From NCBI RefSeq assembly GCF_965232525.1, contig NZ_OZ246980.1, positions 2,046,001 to 2,110,000 of the forward strand: DNA of 64,000 bases, written 5' to 3'. The DNA comes from Bauldia sp965232525. GTDB taxonomy: Bacteria > Pseudomonadota > Alphaproteobacteria > Rhizobiales > Kaistiaceae. The notes below the pieces were generated by a model. That model did no database searches and was not told the origin of the DNA. It saw only the letters and a program-made list of their open reading frames with translations. Both the position numbers and the translations under genes were made by a program. This document shows, in pieces, positions 16,975 to 26,138 of the stretch. The stretch's first letter is position 1. Each line of letters opens with the position of its first letter.

Positions 16975-17778
16975 ATGAGCTCAGAAGCCGCCTGGAATCC
17001 ACCGAACCCCGACGTTACGGGAACTGCGATCGGTGCCCCGAAGCCGCCGTCGCTGGTCGGGCAGACCGTTGACCGGCTCGGCGAAGCGATCGTTGGCGGG
17101 ACCTATCAGCCGGGCACCGTTCTGCCACCCGAAGCCGAACTTGCACGCGTCTTCGGTGTCAGCCGCAACGTCGTCCGCGAAGCCGTCAAGGTGCTGGCCG
17201 CCAACGGGCTGGTGCGGGTGTCGCGCGGTTCCGGCACGACTGTGGAGCCCGCGGCCGACTGGAACTACTTCGATCAGTCGGTGATCGGCTGGATGCTCGC
17301 CCATGAGGACCAACGCGACCAGCTTGTCGACGAACTCAGCACCCTGCGGTTCATCATCGAACCAGAGGTCGCCGCACTCGCTGCCGAGTTCGCGACAACG
17401 ACGGAGATTCTCCGCCTGTTCGAAGCCTTCGAGGCGATGGAACGGCATCTCCACGAGCCGCAAAAGGCCGTCGAGGCCGACATCCTGTTTCATCGCCGCC
17501 TGTTCGAGGCAGCTCACAATCGGCTGCTGATGGGGATGTTGCGCACGGTCGTGGCGGTACTCCGCGCCAACTTCGCCCTAGCGATCAAGGCCGATTACGC
17601 GATCATCGAGTTTCTGGAGGAGCACCGGGTCGTTGCTGAGGCGATCAACCGCCGCGAACCGGACGCGGCCCGCGCCGCGATGCAGGTGCTGCTCAGTAAC
17701 AACAAGAAAAATCTGACCGCTATGCGGCGGGAAGTGGCGAAGCAGCCACCGGTAAAGCCCGGCGCTGCAAAACCCTAG
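16975..17778 (+). CDS. GntR-family regulator, FadR/FCD type
   Basis: A 267-residue regulator. PPEAELARVFGVSRNVVREA (about residues 54-73) is the GntR winged helix. The C-terminal FCD domain follows, with a predicted all-helical fold and HRRLFEAAHNRLL as the usual metal- and ligand-binding region. ATG 16975 lies four bases after the GMC stop, so it is in one operon with the ATPase and GMC genes. It probably controls that operon and the divergent importer through the repeats at 14131-14195. The effector may be a sugar acid, as in other FCD regulators. Confidence 0.9.
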   Translation: MSSEAAWNPPNPDVTGTAIGAPKPPSLVGQTVDRLGEAIVGGTYQPGTVLPPEAELARVFGVSRNVVREAVKVLAANGLVRVSRGSGTTVEPAADWNYFDQSVIGWMLAHEDQRDQLVDELSTLRFIIEPEVAALAAEFATTTEILRLFEAFEAMERHLHEPQKAVEADILFHRRLFEAAHNRLLMGMLRTVVAVLRANFALAIKADYAIIEFLEEHRVVAEAINRREPDAARAAMQVLLSNNKKNLTAMRREVAKQPPVKPGAAKP

Positions 17779-17788
17779 TCCAAAGCTT

Positions 17789-17816
17789 CATGCCGGCTGC
17801 TTCGGTTCCGTGCATG
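17789..17816. other. Hairpin-forming sequence after the FadR-type gene
   Basis: CATGCCGG and CCGTGCATG can pair around a CTGCTTCGGTT loop with one bulged T. It lies ten bases after the stop of the regulator gene. There is no T-run after it, so it is at best a weak terminator or an RNA-stabilising end. Confidence 0.3.
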
Positions 17817-17938
17817 TCAGACAGCGACGGCCAAGGATTGCGTGGCTCTGGCGCATTTCAACCGTGTGTCACATAACTTTGCTTAAGCGGCTTAGAATTT
17901 AGGCGAGCCACGCTGGCGATCGACAGGAGGGGTTGGAC

Positions 17939-19373
17939 ATGGATTTCAGGAAATCGAATGCGAACAGGGTCCGTTGGCTGTCGTTTGCGGTGGCGTCCGT
18001 CTTGATACCCGGGACGGCGGTCGCCCAAAACCCGATCATCGTCACCAACGGTGCAGACAGCGGGCCCGGCTCCCTTCGCGCCGCGCTGAACGAGGCCGCG
18101 GCGCACGACGAGCCGGTCCCGATCGTTATCGTCACCAGGAACGATATCGGGATCTCCTCCACCCTGACCTATTCCGGTCGCGCCGCTGACCCTCTTCGGC
18201 GACGGGCAGACCGTCTGGTCAGACGAGAACCAAACGCTGCTAACGCTCAGCGAAGGAGCCGACCTCACTGTCGTTGACCTGGATTTCCAGGGCCCCGGCG
18301 ACTTCGACATCGAAAGTCGCGGCGATTCATCCGGCCAGGGCGGCAAGGGGATCTTCATCGACGTCCGCGACGACCAGGATGGTGTAGTAGAGCTTGTGCT
18401 CGAGGGCGTTTCGCTGTCCGGCGTCGCCTATCACGGCGTGCACGTCTCGGATTGCGACCTTGCCGACGAGTGCGGCGGCGGCAGTGGCGGTGGCGGTGAG
18501 GGATCGGCGGCTTCGATTCTCGTTCGCCTCGCCGAGGTGGAGATTAGCGATGTGGGCAACGGCGTCTTCGATGCCGACGGTATCCGGATCGACGAGCGGG
18601 GCCCTGGCGATATTGAGTTCACCGCCTATGACTCGCTTTTCTCGGACGTCGGCGCCGATGGGGTCGAGCTGGACGAGGGGCAGGCCGGCGACGTCGTCGC
18701 CACCATCGTCAACAGCAGTTTCGTCGACAACGGTGGGTATTGCGATGGCGATTTGCTGACGCCGCTGCTGCCGGAGAACGACGAGGCCGAATTCGATGAC
18801 GGTGTTGCATCGCCGGCGGATATCCCTGTCGAGATCACCGGGTCTCCGGATGACCGCTGCTTTGAGCGGGAGGTTGCGCTCTACCCGTCAGGCAGCGTGG
18901 AATCCTACGCGTTTGTAATCGACTTCGACGATGGCCTCGACATCGACGAGGCCGGCCCCGGGGACCTGCAGACGACGATGGTGGACAGCGAGGCTCGGCG
19001 AAACTTGGATGAGGGCGTGGACCTGGATGAACTGGATGACGGCACGGCCGCCGTCGTCTTCTTCGAGGTCGATGCGGAGGACAACACGGATGACGGTATT
19101 CGCGTGTCGGAATCCGGCGCTGGCGACGTGGATGGACGGGTGCTCGACGTGGTGGCCACGATGAATGGCGGCAATGGTGTCCGCATGGAAGAGGAGGATG
19201 CCGGCAATCTCGACGTGGTGGTCGAAGGAACCAGGACCGCCAATAACGACGATGGCGATGAGACCGGGTTGCGGATGGCGAAATCCGGAGACAGTCCGGG
19301 GACGCTGACCATTCGCGATTCGGACATCGCCGACGGGATCGATGCGCGCAACGTCACCGTCGTGCAGGAATGA
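17939..19373 (+). pseudogene. Secreted acidic beta-helix-like repeat protein, interrupted by a frameshift
   Basis: ATG 17939 has AGGAGG upstream and encodes a signal peptide ending GTAVAQ. A domain follows with SGPGSLRAALNEAAA, common at the start of secreted parallel beta-helix proteins. Near 18180 the frame is lost and stops at 18277. One base further on the sequence stays open from about 18183 to 19373 and continues sensibly as PLTLFGDGQTVWSDENQTLL, so one extra base (or two missing) explains it. The second part is very rich in Asp, Glu and Gly and holds 27-residue repeats (at 18579, 18660, 18933, 19014, 19095 and 19176). It is either a broken gene or a sequencing error. The intact length would be about 478 residues; the function is unknown. 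Confidence 0.75.
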
Positions 19374-19514
19374 GGTCCGCAAGTCTGCGTCGATCGGCGG
19401 CGGGTTGCCGCGCGGCGTTGCAAGGCGAACGCCCCCTGCCGGCCTCAGTTTGCGCTCAGACGTCGACCGAGAGGCCTATCTGTCATTTCAACTGGCTGAA
19501 ATTGTTGGGAAATT

Positions 19515-19591
19515 TGGTAGCGGAGGAGGGACTTGAACCCCCGACACGCGGATTATGATTCCGCTGCTCTAACCAACTGAGCTACTCCGCC
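19515..19591 (-). tRNA. tRNA-Met (anticodon CAT)
   Basis: A full 77-base cloverleaf on the minus strand. It has acceptor GGCGGAG pairing with CTCCGCT (first pair G-U), D arm AGCTCAGTTGGTTAGAGC, anticodon stem GCGGA/TCCGC around ATCATAA, T arm GGGGGTTCAAGTCCC, and an encoded CCA. The anticodon is CAT. The overall sequence fits the elongator methionine tRNA of alphaproteobacteria; an isoleucine tRNA modified at C34 is less likely. Confidence 0.92.
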
Positions 19592-19616
19592 ACGCTGCCC
19601 GCCGGGAGCGGATGGC

Positions 19617-19645
19617 ATATAAGGAAGGGGCCGAAACCCTGTCAA
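19617..19645 (-). promoter_or_regulatory. Sigma-70 promoter of the tRNA gene
   Basis: The minus strand reads TTGACA, a 17-base spacer, then TTATAT. This ends 25 bases before the tRNA 5' end, a near-consensus promoter as expected for a stable RNA gene. Confidence 0.75.
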
Positions 19646-19866
19646 GCAAAGGCGTGGCGGCACACAGGACATTCCGGGCGCGGAGCTCATACGACGAGAC
19701 CGGGCGGGCGGTACCGCGAGAATGTGGAAGTTTCAAAGCCTGCGATGGTGCGCCGGACCGGTTCCAATTCTGCCGCTCAAGTGATGTTTCGTCGGTTTGC
19801 TTTTTTTCAACGCACTTGACAGACGATCGCGCTAAACAGGGCCGCGTGAGGCCTGCGGGGAAGTAT

Positions 19867-21213
19867 ATGACCGGTAAATATTTCGGCACCGACGGGATTC
19901 GCGGCCGCGCCAACCAGCCGCCGATCACGCCGGATGTTGCCATGAAAGTGGGGATGGCCGCCGGCGTCGTCTTCCGCAATGGCGATCACCGGCACCGCGT
20001 GGTGATCGGCAAGGATACGCGCCTGTCGAGTTACATGATCGAGTACGCCCTGACGGCCGGATTCCTCTCCGTTGGCGTCGACGTACTTCTGACCGGCCCC
20101 GTGCCGACGCCGGGCATCGCCATGCTGACCCGCTCGATGCGCTGCGATCTCGGGGTGATGATCTCCGCCTCGCACAATCCGTTTGACGATAACGGCATCA
20201 AGTTGTTCGGCCCGGATGGCGCCAAGCTGTCTGACGAGACGGAAGCGCGTATTGAATCACTGATCGATGCGGACCTTGGCGACCGCTTGGCCGCACCGCG
20301 GGCCTTAGGGCGGGCGCAGCGGATCGAAAGCGTTACCGACCGCTACGTGGAGTACGCCAAGCGGACGCTGCCGCGGACCCTGTCTCTGGACGGGCTGCGG
20401 GTGGTGATCGACGGCGCAAACGGTGCCGGCTACAAGGTCGCGCCGTTGGCGCTTTGGGAACTCGGTGCGGAGGTCGTTTCGCTTGGTGTCGACCCCGACG
20501 GTTTCAACATTAACCGCGAGGTCGGCTCGACGGCGCCCGAAGCGCTGGCCGCGAAGGTGCGTGAGGTGCGCGCCGATATCGGCATCGCCCTCGACGGTGA
20601 TGCCGATCGTGTGGTCGTCGTCGACGAACGCGGTCACCTGGTCGACGGTGACCAGATGATGGCGGCGATCGCCACATCCTGGTCGCGCAACGGCCGGCTG
20701 ACCCAGCCCGGAATTGTCGTTACGGTAATGTCCAACCTTGGTCTCGAGCGCTACCTCGCCGGCATCGGCGTGGGACTGGTGCGCACGGCAGTTGGCGATC
20801 GCCATGTGGCCGAGGCCATGCGTCGCGATGGTTACAACCTTGGTGGCGAACAGTCGGGCCACATCATCCTCTCCGACTACACCACAACCGGCGACGGCCT
20901 CGTAGCGGCGCTACAGTTGCTGGCGGTCGTGCGTGAAGAGGGCCGTTCTGTGAGCGAGGTTTGCCATCTGTTCGAGCCCTTGCCGCAGATTCTGAAAAAC
21001 GTACGGATTACCGGCGGGCGCCCGCTCGACGATGCTGAGGTGCGCAAGCGGATCAGCGACCTGAACGACAGTCTCGGCGAGAGCGGCCGAGTATTGGTAC
21101 GCGCGTCGGGCACCGAGCCGGTGATCCGGGTCATGGCCGAGGGTGACGACGCCAAGGCGATTTCGGCGGTCGTCGACGACCTCGCCGCGGCGATCGCGCG
21201 GGCCGCCGCCTGA
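19867..21213 (+). CDS. glmM: Phosphoglucosamine mutase
   Basis: A 448-residue enzyme that converts glucosamine-6-phosphate to glucosamine-1-phosphate for UDP-GlcNAc, peptidoglycan and lipopolysaccharide synthesis. KYFGTDGIRGRAN (residues 4-16) is the family start. Ser102 in ISASHNPFDDNG is the phosphorylated catalytic serine. DGDADR is the magnesium loop, GGEQSGH the sugar loop and RASGTEPVIRVM the phosphate loop. ATG 19867 is used because it fits the family start exactly; the open frame extends to 19612 without homology. The 275 bases upstream, back to the tRNA, hold no other gene. Confidence 0.97.
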   Translation: MTGKYFGTDGIRGRANQPPITPDVAMKVGMAAGVVFRNGDHRHRVVIGKDTRLSSYMIEYALTAGFLSVGVDVLLTGPVPTPGIAMLTRSMRCDLGVMISASHNPFDDNGIKLFGPDGAKLSDETEARIESLIDADLGDRLAAPRALGRAQRIESVTDRYVEYAKRTLPRTLSLDGLRVVIDGANGAGYKVAPLALWELGAEVVSLGVDPDGFNINREVGSTAPEALAAKVREVRADIGIALDGDADRVVVVDERGHLVDGDQMMAAIATSWSRNGRLTQPGIVVTVMSNLGLERYLAGIGVGLVRTAVGDRHVAEAMRRDGYNLGGEQSGHIILSDYTTTGDGLVAALQLLAVVREEGRSVSEVCHLFEPLPQILKNVRITGGRPLDDAEVRKRISDLNDSLGESGRVLVRASGTEPVIRVMAEGDDAKAISAVVDDLAAAIARAAA

Positions 21214-21235
21214 GCGAAACGGAAATCGATCGCCC

Positions 21236-22105
21236 ATGATAACCTTCGATCCCGCCAAGCCGCGGGGAATCGTCTGGATCGCGTCGTATCCCAAATCCGG
21301 CAACACTTGGATCCGCGTGTTTCTCCACCATCTGTTCCGGATGGCGGATGGGCGCCCGCTGGAGGATTACGATCTCGATTCCCTGTCGCGGACCAGCACG
21401 GTCGCGTTCGGCCGAGTCGATCTGTTCGAGCGCTTCATGGAAAAGCCGATCCTCGAATCCGATCCGGTCGATATCGCCTTCGCGCGTCCAAAAGTGCAGC
21501 AGGCGATGGTCGATGAGGAAGACCGGGTCATCTTCGTCAAAACTCACTCCTTCCTCGGCCGGGTGTTCGACCAGCCTCTGATCAACCGCGCGGTCTCGTC
21601 CGGCGCGATCTACATCGTTCGCAATCCACTGGATGTCGCGGTATCGCTCCAGTCCTATCTAGGTGTCTCCCTGGATTCAGCGATCCGATCGATGGGAGCG
21701 TCGCTCAACGCCTCGCCAACGGTGGAGATACGAGCGCAGGAAATCTGGGGATCTTGGACGGAGAATGTCGGAAGCTGGACCACGAACTCTCCGCCAGTCG
21801 TTCATGTCGTGCGCTACGAGGACTTGCTGGCCGATACCCGTAACCAGTTCGACGCGATCGTTCGTCACCTGCGCCTGGATGTGACGCCCGAACAGGTCGA
21901 GGAAGCGCTGGCCCTGTCGTCGTTCGATCGTCTCCAGGCCCAGGAAGCAGCGACCGGCTTCATCGAGCGGCCGTCATATAGCGGTCAGTTCTTCCGGGCG
22001 GGCAAGGCCGGCCAGTGGCGCGATGTTCTCTCACCCGAACAGATTGATCGGATCGTTTCCGACCATGGCGAGCAGATGAGCCGCTTCGGCTATCTGCCGA
22101 ACTGA
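21236..22105 (+). CDS. Sulfotransferase, first of a tandem pair
   Basis: A 289-residue PAPS-dependent sulfotransferase of the cytosolic type. SYPKSGNTW (residues 17-25) is the 5'-phosphosulfate loop, and IYIVRNPLDVAVSLQSY (125-141) is the 3'-phosphate segment. VVRYEDL and the C-terminal GQWRDVLSPEQIDRIVSDHG complete the pattern. ATG 21236 follows glmM by 22 bases. It is clearly paralogous to the next gene and distinct in sequence from the two sulfotransferases at 0.5-2.2 kb. The acceptor is unknown. Confidence 0.9.
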   Translation: MITFDPAKPRGIVWIASYPKSGNTWIRVFLHHLFRMADGRPLEDYDLDSLSRTSTVAFGRVDLFERFMEKPILESDPVDIAFARPKVQQAMVDEEDRVIFVKTHSFLGRVFDQPLINRAVSSGAIYIVRNPLDVAVSLQSYLGVSLDSAIRSMGASLNASPTVEIRAQEIWGSWTENVGSWTTNSPPVVHVVRYEDLLADTRNQFDAIVRHLRLDVTPEQVEEALALSSFDRLQAQEAATGFIERPSYSGQFFRAGKAGQWRDVLSPEQIDRIVSDHGEQMSRFGYLPN

Positions 22106-22124
22106 CAGTGCGGCAAAACCGATC

Positions 22125-23012
22125 ATGATCATTCTCAACAAGAACAAGCCGCGCGGCCTGATATGGCTCGCCTCGTATCCACGGTCCGGCAATACCTGGA
22201 CTCGAGCGTTCATCCATGCGTTGGTCAATGTCCTGCGAGATCCCGACTACGGGGACCTCGACATCAACGCGATCGAGGCATTTTCGGCCGCCGAGAGCGC
22301 CGCCGAGCTGTACCAGCCCCTGCTCGGCAAGCCGGCGTTCCGGGCATCGCAGGCGGAGATTGCGGCGGTTCGCCCCCGCGTGCAGGCAGACATCGTCGCT
22401 CGGCTGCGGCGTCCGGTGTTCATCAAGACCCACAACGCCAACGCTGTCGATCATGGTCACCCGCTGATCAACATGGGAGTGAGCGCCGGCGCGGTGTACA
22501 TTCTTCGCAATCCGCTCGACGTGGCGATCTCGTTCGCCCGCTTCCGCGATGTCGACATCGATCGGGTGATTGAGGACATGGCGACGCCGGGGTTCGGCGT
22601 TGCGACCGACCGGAAAAATGTCCACGTCATCACCGGCTCATGGTCGGAGCATGTTCGTAGCTGGACCGATCAATCCCATCCTGTGATCCTCGTCGTTCGC
22701 TATGAAGATCTGCATGACAAGCCGGCGGAAAGCTTCGCCGCGATCGCCCGGCATCTTCTGATGCAGGCGACACCGGAGCAGCTCGACAAGGCGATCGCGC
22801 TGACACGATTCGACAACCTGCAAAGCAAGGAAGCGGCAGATGGTTTTGCCGAGCGTTCAGAAAGCGCCGTCAATCCCTTCTTCCGGGTCGGGCGGCCCGG
22901 CCAGTGGCGCGACGTGCTGTCCGACCAACAAGTCGACCGCGTCGTTTCTGCCCACGGCGCGACGATGCGACGCTTCGGTTATCTTCCCGACCAGCAGGAT
23001 GCAGCGGCGTAA
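22125..23012 (+). CDS. Sulfotransferase, second of a tandem pair
   Basis: A 295-residue paralogue of the gene just upstream, 19 bases away. SYPRSGNTW is the PAPS loop and IYILRNPLDVAISFARF the 3'-phosphate segment. Both proteins share KPRG-W-ASYP at the start, VVRYEDL in the middle and GQWRDVLS with RFGYLPD at the end, so they arose by tandem duplication. They differ most in the acceptor-facing middle (about residues 35-110), which suggests different substrates. Confidence 0.9.
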   Translation: MIILNKNKPRGLIWLASYPRSGNTWTRAFIHALVNVLRDPDYGDLDINAIEAFSAAESAAELYQPLLGKPAFRASQAEIAAVRPRVQADIVARLRRPVFIKTHNANAVDHGHPLINMGVSAGAVYILRNPLDVAISFARFRDVDIDRVIEDMATPGFGVATDRKNVHVITGSWSEHVRSWTDQSHPVILVVRYEDLHDKPAESFAAIARHLLMQATPEQLDKAIALTRFDNLQSKEAADGFAERSESAVNPFFRVGRPGQWRDVLSDQQVDRVVSAHGATMRRFGYLPDQQDAAA

Positions 23013-23021
23013 CCCGGCCGC

Positions 23022-23777
23022 TTAGCGGCCGACTTTTTCAGCGGCGGCGATGACCGTCGCAACGGCCTGCGTCGAAGTCTCCATCCGGTCGTATTCCGCT
23101 GGGCGGAGTTCTCCCCCCATGTACACATCGGCGCGGCGAAACCGCATAGCGCTTTCGACCGGTGCCATCGCGGCGAAATGGATCTCGCGGGCCCTGGTCT
23201 CGGCGACAACCCGATGAACGGTCTTCGCCGTGATCCCGCCGCCCGGCATTACGACGATCCGATCCCCGGCGGCTTCGACTAGCCGTGCGAGTGTCTCTGC
23301 GCCTTCAAGCGCACCCGGTTCCTGACCAGACGTCAGGACACGATCGACGCCGAGTTCGATCAGCGTTTCCAAGGCGGCGAACGGGTCGGGAGTCATGTCG
23401 AAGGCGCGGTGGAATGTGACGGCGGCCGGGCGCGCGCGTTCGATCAGGCGCCGGTTGGCCGCGACGTTGATGGCGCCATTCGGATCGAGGACGCCAAACA
23501 CGAAGCCATCCACGCCGGCGGACTTCGCCGTCGCGATGTCGGTTTCCATCGCGACCAGTTCCTCCGGCGCATAGCAGAAATCACCGCCCCGCGGCCGGAT
23601 GATCATATGGAGTCCGATGTCACGGATTTCACGGGCAACGAGAACAGTGCCGAGGCTGGGCGTGGTGCCACCCTCGATAAGGCTGGCGCACAGCTCGACG
23701 CGTTGCGCGCCGGCATCCCGCGCGGCGACGATTCCACGGATGGAGTCGACGCAGATTTCGTAGGTTAACCCGGTCAA
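23022..23777 (-). CDS. cutC: CutC family TIM-barrel protein
   Basis: A 251-residue protein of the CutC family. EICVDSIRGIVAARDAGAQR near the N-terminus, RVELCASLIEGGTTPS, MIIRPRGGDF and VMPGGGITAKTV are its hallmark segments. The family was named for copper handling in E. coli, but that phenotype has been attributed to a small RNA made from the gene's 3' region, so its biochemical role is open. Here it is the last gene of the GlcNAc operon, 80 bases after nagA, which hints at a role in aminosugar metabolism. Confidence 0.92.
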   Translation of the reverse strand: MTGLTYEICVDSIRGIVAARDAGAQRVELCASLIEGGTTPSLGTVLVAREIRDIGLHMIIRPRGGDFCYAPEELVAMETDIATAKSAGVDGFVFGVLDPNGAINVAANRRLIERARPAAVTFHRAFDMTPDPFAALETLIELGVDRVLTSGQEPGALEGAETLARLVEAAGDRIVVMPGGGITAKTVHRVVAETRAREIHFAAMAPVESAMRFRRADVYMGGELRPAEYDRMETSTQAVATVIAAAEKVGR

Positions 23778-23857
23778 CGTGTTTCGATCCTTTTTGGTCG
23801 GAATGGAGGGTCGGTTGGCAAGGCCGGACGCCGAGGTCGGCGGCAGTTGCGTTGAGG

Positions 23858-25039
23858 TTAAGCGTTTACCGCGTCGATCTGCGCACTGCTGCGCCCACTA
23901 ATCCAAGTCTCACGAACCTGGAGCGCGTCGTTGAGAAGCACAAGACTGGCCCGGAAGCCTGGCGTCACCTGGCCGAGTTCATTCCCGAGCCCGAGGAACT
24001 CCGCCGGCGCCTGCGACGCCATGTGTAGCGCAGCTTCGAGCGGTAATCGAAGCTCCTCGACACAGTTGCGCACGGCGGTCGCCATGTCGAGGTCGGAGCC
24101 CGCCAGGGTGCCGTCGGCCATTGTCAGCCGGCCGCCGGACCGGCTGATCGTTCGGCCGTGAAGATCGAACGCATCGTCCGGCGATCCGACCGACGCCATG
24201 GCATCGGTGACCAGGATCGTTCTGTCCCAGCCCCGCGCTGCAATGGCCACTCTTAGGCTTGGGGCGGAAACGTGATGGAGGTCGACGATCACGCTGCACC
24301 ACGCTTGTGGGTCATCAAGCGCAGCGCCGACGGGGCCGGGCTCACGCCCGGTGAGCGGCGGCATGGCATTGAAGAGATGGGTGAACGCGGTCAGACCGGC
24401 ACGGCGCGCCGCCTGGATTTCATCGTAGGTCGCCTTGGTATGGCCGGCGGCGAGAAGCACGCCAGCATCGGCAAGACGGCGGACCGCATCGACAGGGACC
24501 ATCTCAGGCGCCAGCGTCAGCATGGTGGCGCCGCGTGAGTCGGCCGCGATCGCGACGATATCGTCTTCGGTGATCGGACGGATATAGTCTTCGCGATGGG
24601 CCCCCTTCCGGACCGGGTTGAGGAACGGGCCCTCGATGTGGACGCCGAGCAGGCCGGGAACGCCACGCGCGAGAGCGTCCTGAACCGCAGCAATAGCCTC
24701 GGCCATGACGTCAGGGGTATCGGTGATCAGCGTCGGCAGAAAGCCGGTCGTCCCGTAGGGCCTATGCGCCGTGCCGATCGCAGCGATTCCCTCGATGGTT
24801 CGGTGATCGTTGAACATCACGCCGCCGCCGCCGTTGACCTGTATGTCGACGAATCCCGGTGCAATCAGTCCGCTGACGTCTTGGCGCTGATAGTCGGACG
24901 GTACGTCCCCATCTGACACGACTGCGGCGATGCGGTCGCCGTCGATCAGCACGGATGTGCCATTGCGGATCCGGTTTCCATCGAAGACGCGAGCGCCAAC
25001 GAGAGCTGTCCTGGCTGCTGCTTCAGCCTCCGTCGCCAT
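23858..25039 (-). CDS. nagA: N-acetylglucosamine-6-phosphate deacetylase
   Basis: A 393-residue amidohydrolase that turns GlcNAc-6-phosphate into glucosamine-6-phosphate and acetate. PGFVDIQVNGGGGVMFND follows the N-terminal sheet. GVHIEGPFLNPVRKGAH carries the metal-binding Glu. AGHTKATYDE and THLFNAMPPL hold metal and substrate histidines, and ILVTDAMAS holds the catalytic Asp. ATG 25039 overlaps the upstream stop as TGATG; a GTG one codon earlier is also possible. It lies downstream of the kinase and deaminase genes and acts between them in the pathway. Confidence 0.96.
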   Translation of the reverse strand: MATEAEAAARTALVGARVFDGNRIRNGTSVLIDGDRIAAVVSDGDVPSDYQRQDVSGLIAPGFVDIQVNGGGGVMFNDHRTIEGIAAIGTAHRPYGTTGFLPTLITDTPDVMAEAIAAVQDALARGVPGLLGVHIEGPFLNPVRKGAHREDYIRPITEDDIVAIAADSRGATMLTLAPEMVPVDAVRRLADAGVLLAAGHTKATYDEIQAARRAGLTAFTHLFNAMPPLTGREPGPVGAALDDPQAWCSVIVDLHHVSAPSLRVAIAARGWDRTILVTDAMASVGSPDDAFDLHGRTISRSGGRLTMADGTLAGSDLDMATAVRNCVEELRLPLEAALHMASQAPAEFLGLGNELGQVTPGFRASLVLLNDALQVRETWISGRSSAQIDAVNA

Positions 25040-26091
25040 CACAGCGTCTCCGTCACTTTCTTGAGGTTCGGAGGCCGATCCGGGTCGCGGCCGCGTGTGC
25101 GAGAAAGGACTTCCGCGAGCGGATAGAAACTCTGTATCAGGGCCAATGGCTGGGCAAATGGATGGATCGCGGTCACCGCCGGGAGAGATATCGCGCCCGG
25201 TATCTCGGCCGGGCCGGCGGTCAAGACGGGGACGTCCCGATCGACCAACTGCCGCCCTATGTCTGTCAGCGAGGGCAAGGCCTCGTCCCGCTGGCTGAAC
25301 ATGATGACCGGGAAGCGAGGGCCGGCCAGCGCCAGCGGACCGTGCTGCATCTCAGCCGCGCTCATCGCCTCGGCATGGAGACCGCAGGTCTCTTTCATCT
25401 TGAGCGCGGCCTCCTGGGCAACGGCAAAGCCGGGCGCGCGCCCGGCCACGTACAGGCTGTCGACGTCGGCAAGAAGCGGCAGCGGCTCGCGCCAGTCGCA
25501 GGCCAGCGCATCGTTCAGGTCGTCGGCGAGCCGGTGAACCGCGCTCATCAGGGCTGTATCGCCGCTCCAGTGGGCAGCAAGCTGTAAGAGGGCGGCCAGC
25601 GAGGCGACGTAGGTCTTGGTCGCCGCGACGCTTCGCTCCGGCCCGGCATGGAGCGGAAGCACAACTTCGCACAAATCGGCGAGGGGTGACTCCGTGTCGT
25701 TGACCACCGCAACGGTGATGGCCTGTTCGGCACGGGCGGCCTCGGCAAGTGTCAGCAAGTCGGGACTCCGACCGGACTGGGACACCGCGATAAACAATGC
25801 CCCTGCCATTCTTGGTTGCTTGCCGTAGATTGAAGTCACCGATGGCCCGACCGAGGCGACCACGGTGTCGAGGTGGAGTTCCAGCAGGTACTTGGCGTAC
25901 GCCGCGGCGCTGTCGGAGGAGCCCCGCGCGCACGTGACGGCAAAGCGCGGCGGGTTCGCCTTCAGCCGGTCTGCGAGGTCGGCGCAGGTCTTTTCGTTCG
26001 CTTCGATCAGCCGAGCGACCACCGCCGGGGCTTCGGCGGTTTCGCGAAGCATCAGGGTCGTCGACGGCTCGGCATCAGTTTCGCTGCTCAT
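25039..26091 (-). CDS. Glucosamine-6-phosphate deaminase, SIS type (NagB-II)
   Basis: A 350-residue protein with two SIS domains, like the isomerase half of GlmS but without the glutaminase domain. CARGSSDSAAAYAKYLLE and AVSQSGRSPD bind the phosphosugar. ERSVAATKTYVASLA and KMKETCGLHAEAMSA hold the catalytic region, and the C-terminus NLKKVTETL resembles the GlmS tail. In other proteobacteria such proteins replace NagB and yield fructose-6-phosphate and ammonia. It sits between the GlcNAc kinase and nagA, overlapping nagA by one base. No classical NagB is in the window. Confidence 0.9.
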   Translation of the reverse strand: MSSETDAEPSTTLMLRETAEAPAVVARLIEANEKTCADLADRLKANPPRFAVTCARGSSDSAAAYAKYLLELHLDTVVASVGPSVTSIYGKQPRMAGALFIAVSQSGRSPDLLTLAEAARAEQAITVAVVNDTESPLADLCEVVLPLHAGPERSVAATKTYVASLAALLQLAAHWSGDTALMSAVHRLADDLNDALACDWREPLPLLADVDSLYVAGRAPGFAVAQEAALKMKETCGLHAEAMSAAEMQHGPLALAGPRFPVIMFSQRDEALPSLTDIGRQLVDRDVPVLTAGPAEIPGAISLPAVTAIHPFAQPLALIQSFYPLAEVLSRTRGRDPDRPPNLKKVTETL

Positions 26092-26138
26092 CGGACCTCA
26101 CATTATCTCAACGGTGAAACGACACGGCCGTGGCTGGT

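Noticed and set aside
19370..19558. Open frame ending in EEGLEPPTRGL
   Set aside because: This peptide is the well-known false translation of a tRNA 3' half; it lies over the tRNA gene at 19515-19591.
19800..19850. TTGACA at about 19817 as a glmM promoter
   Set aside because: No acceptable -10 box lies 16-18 bases downstream; TAAACA is only 11 bases away.
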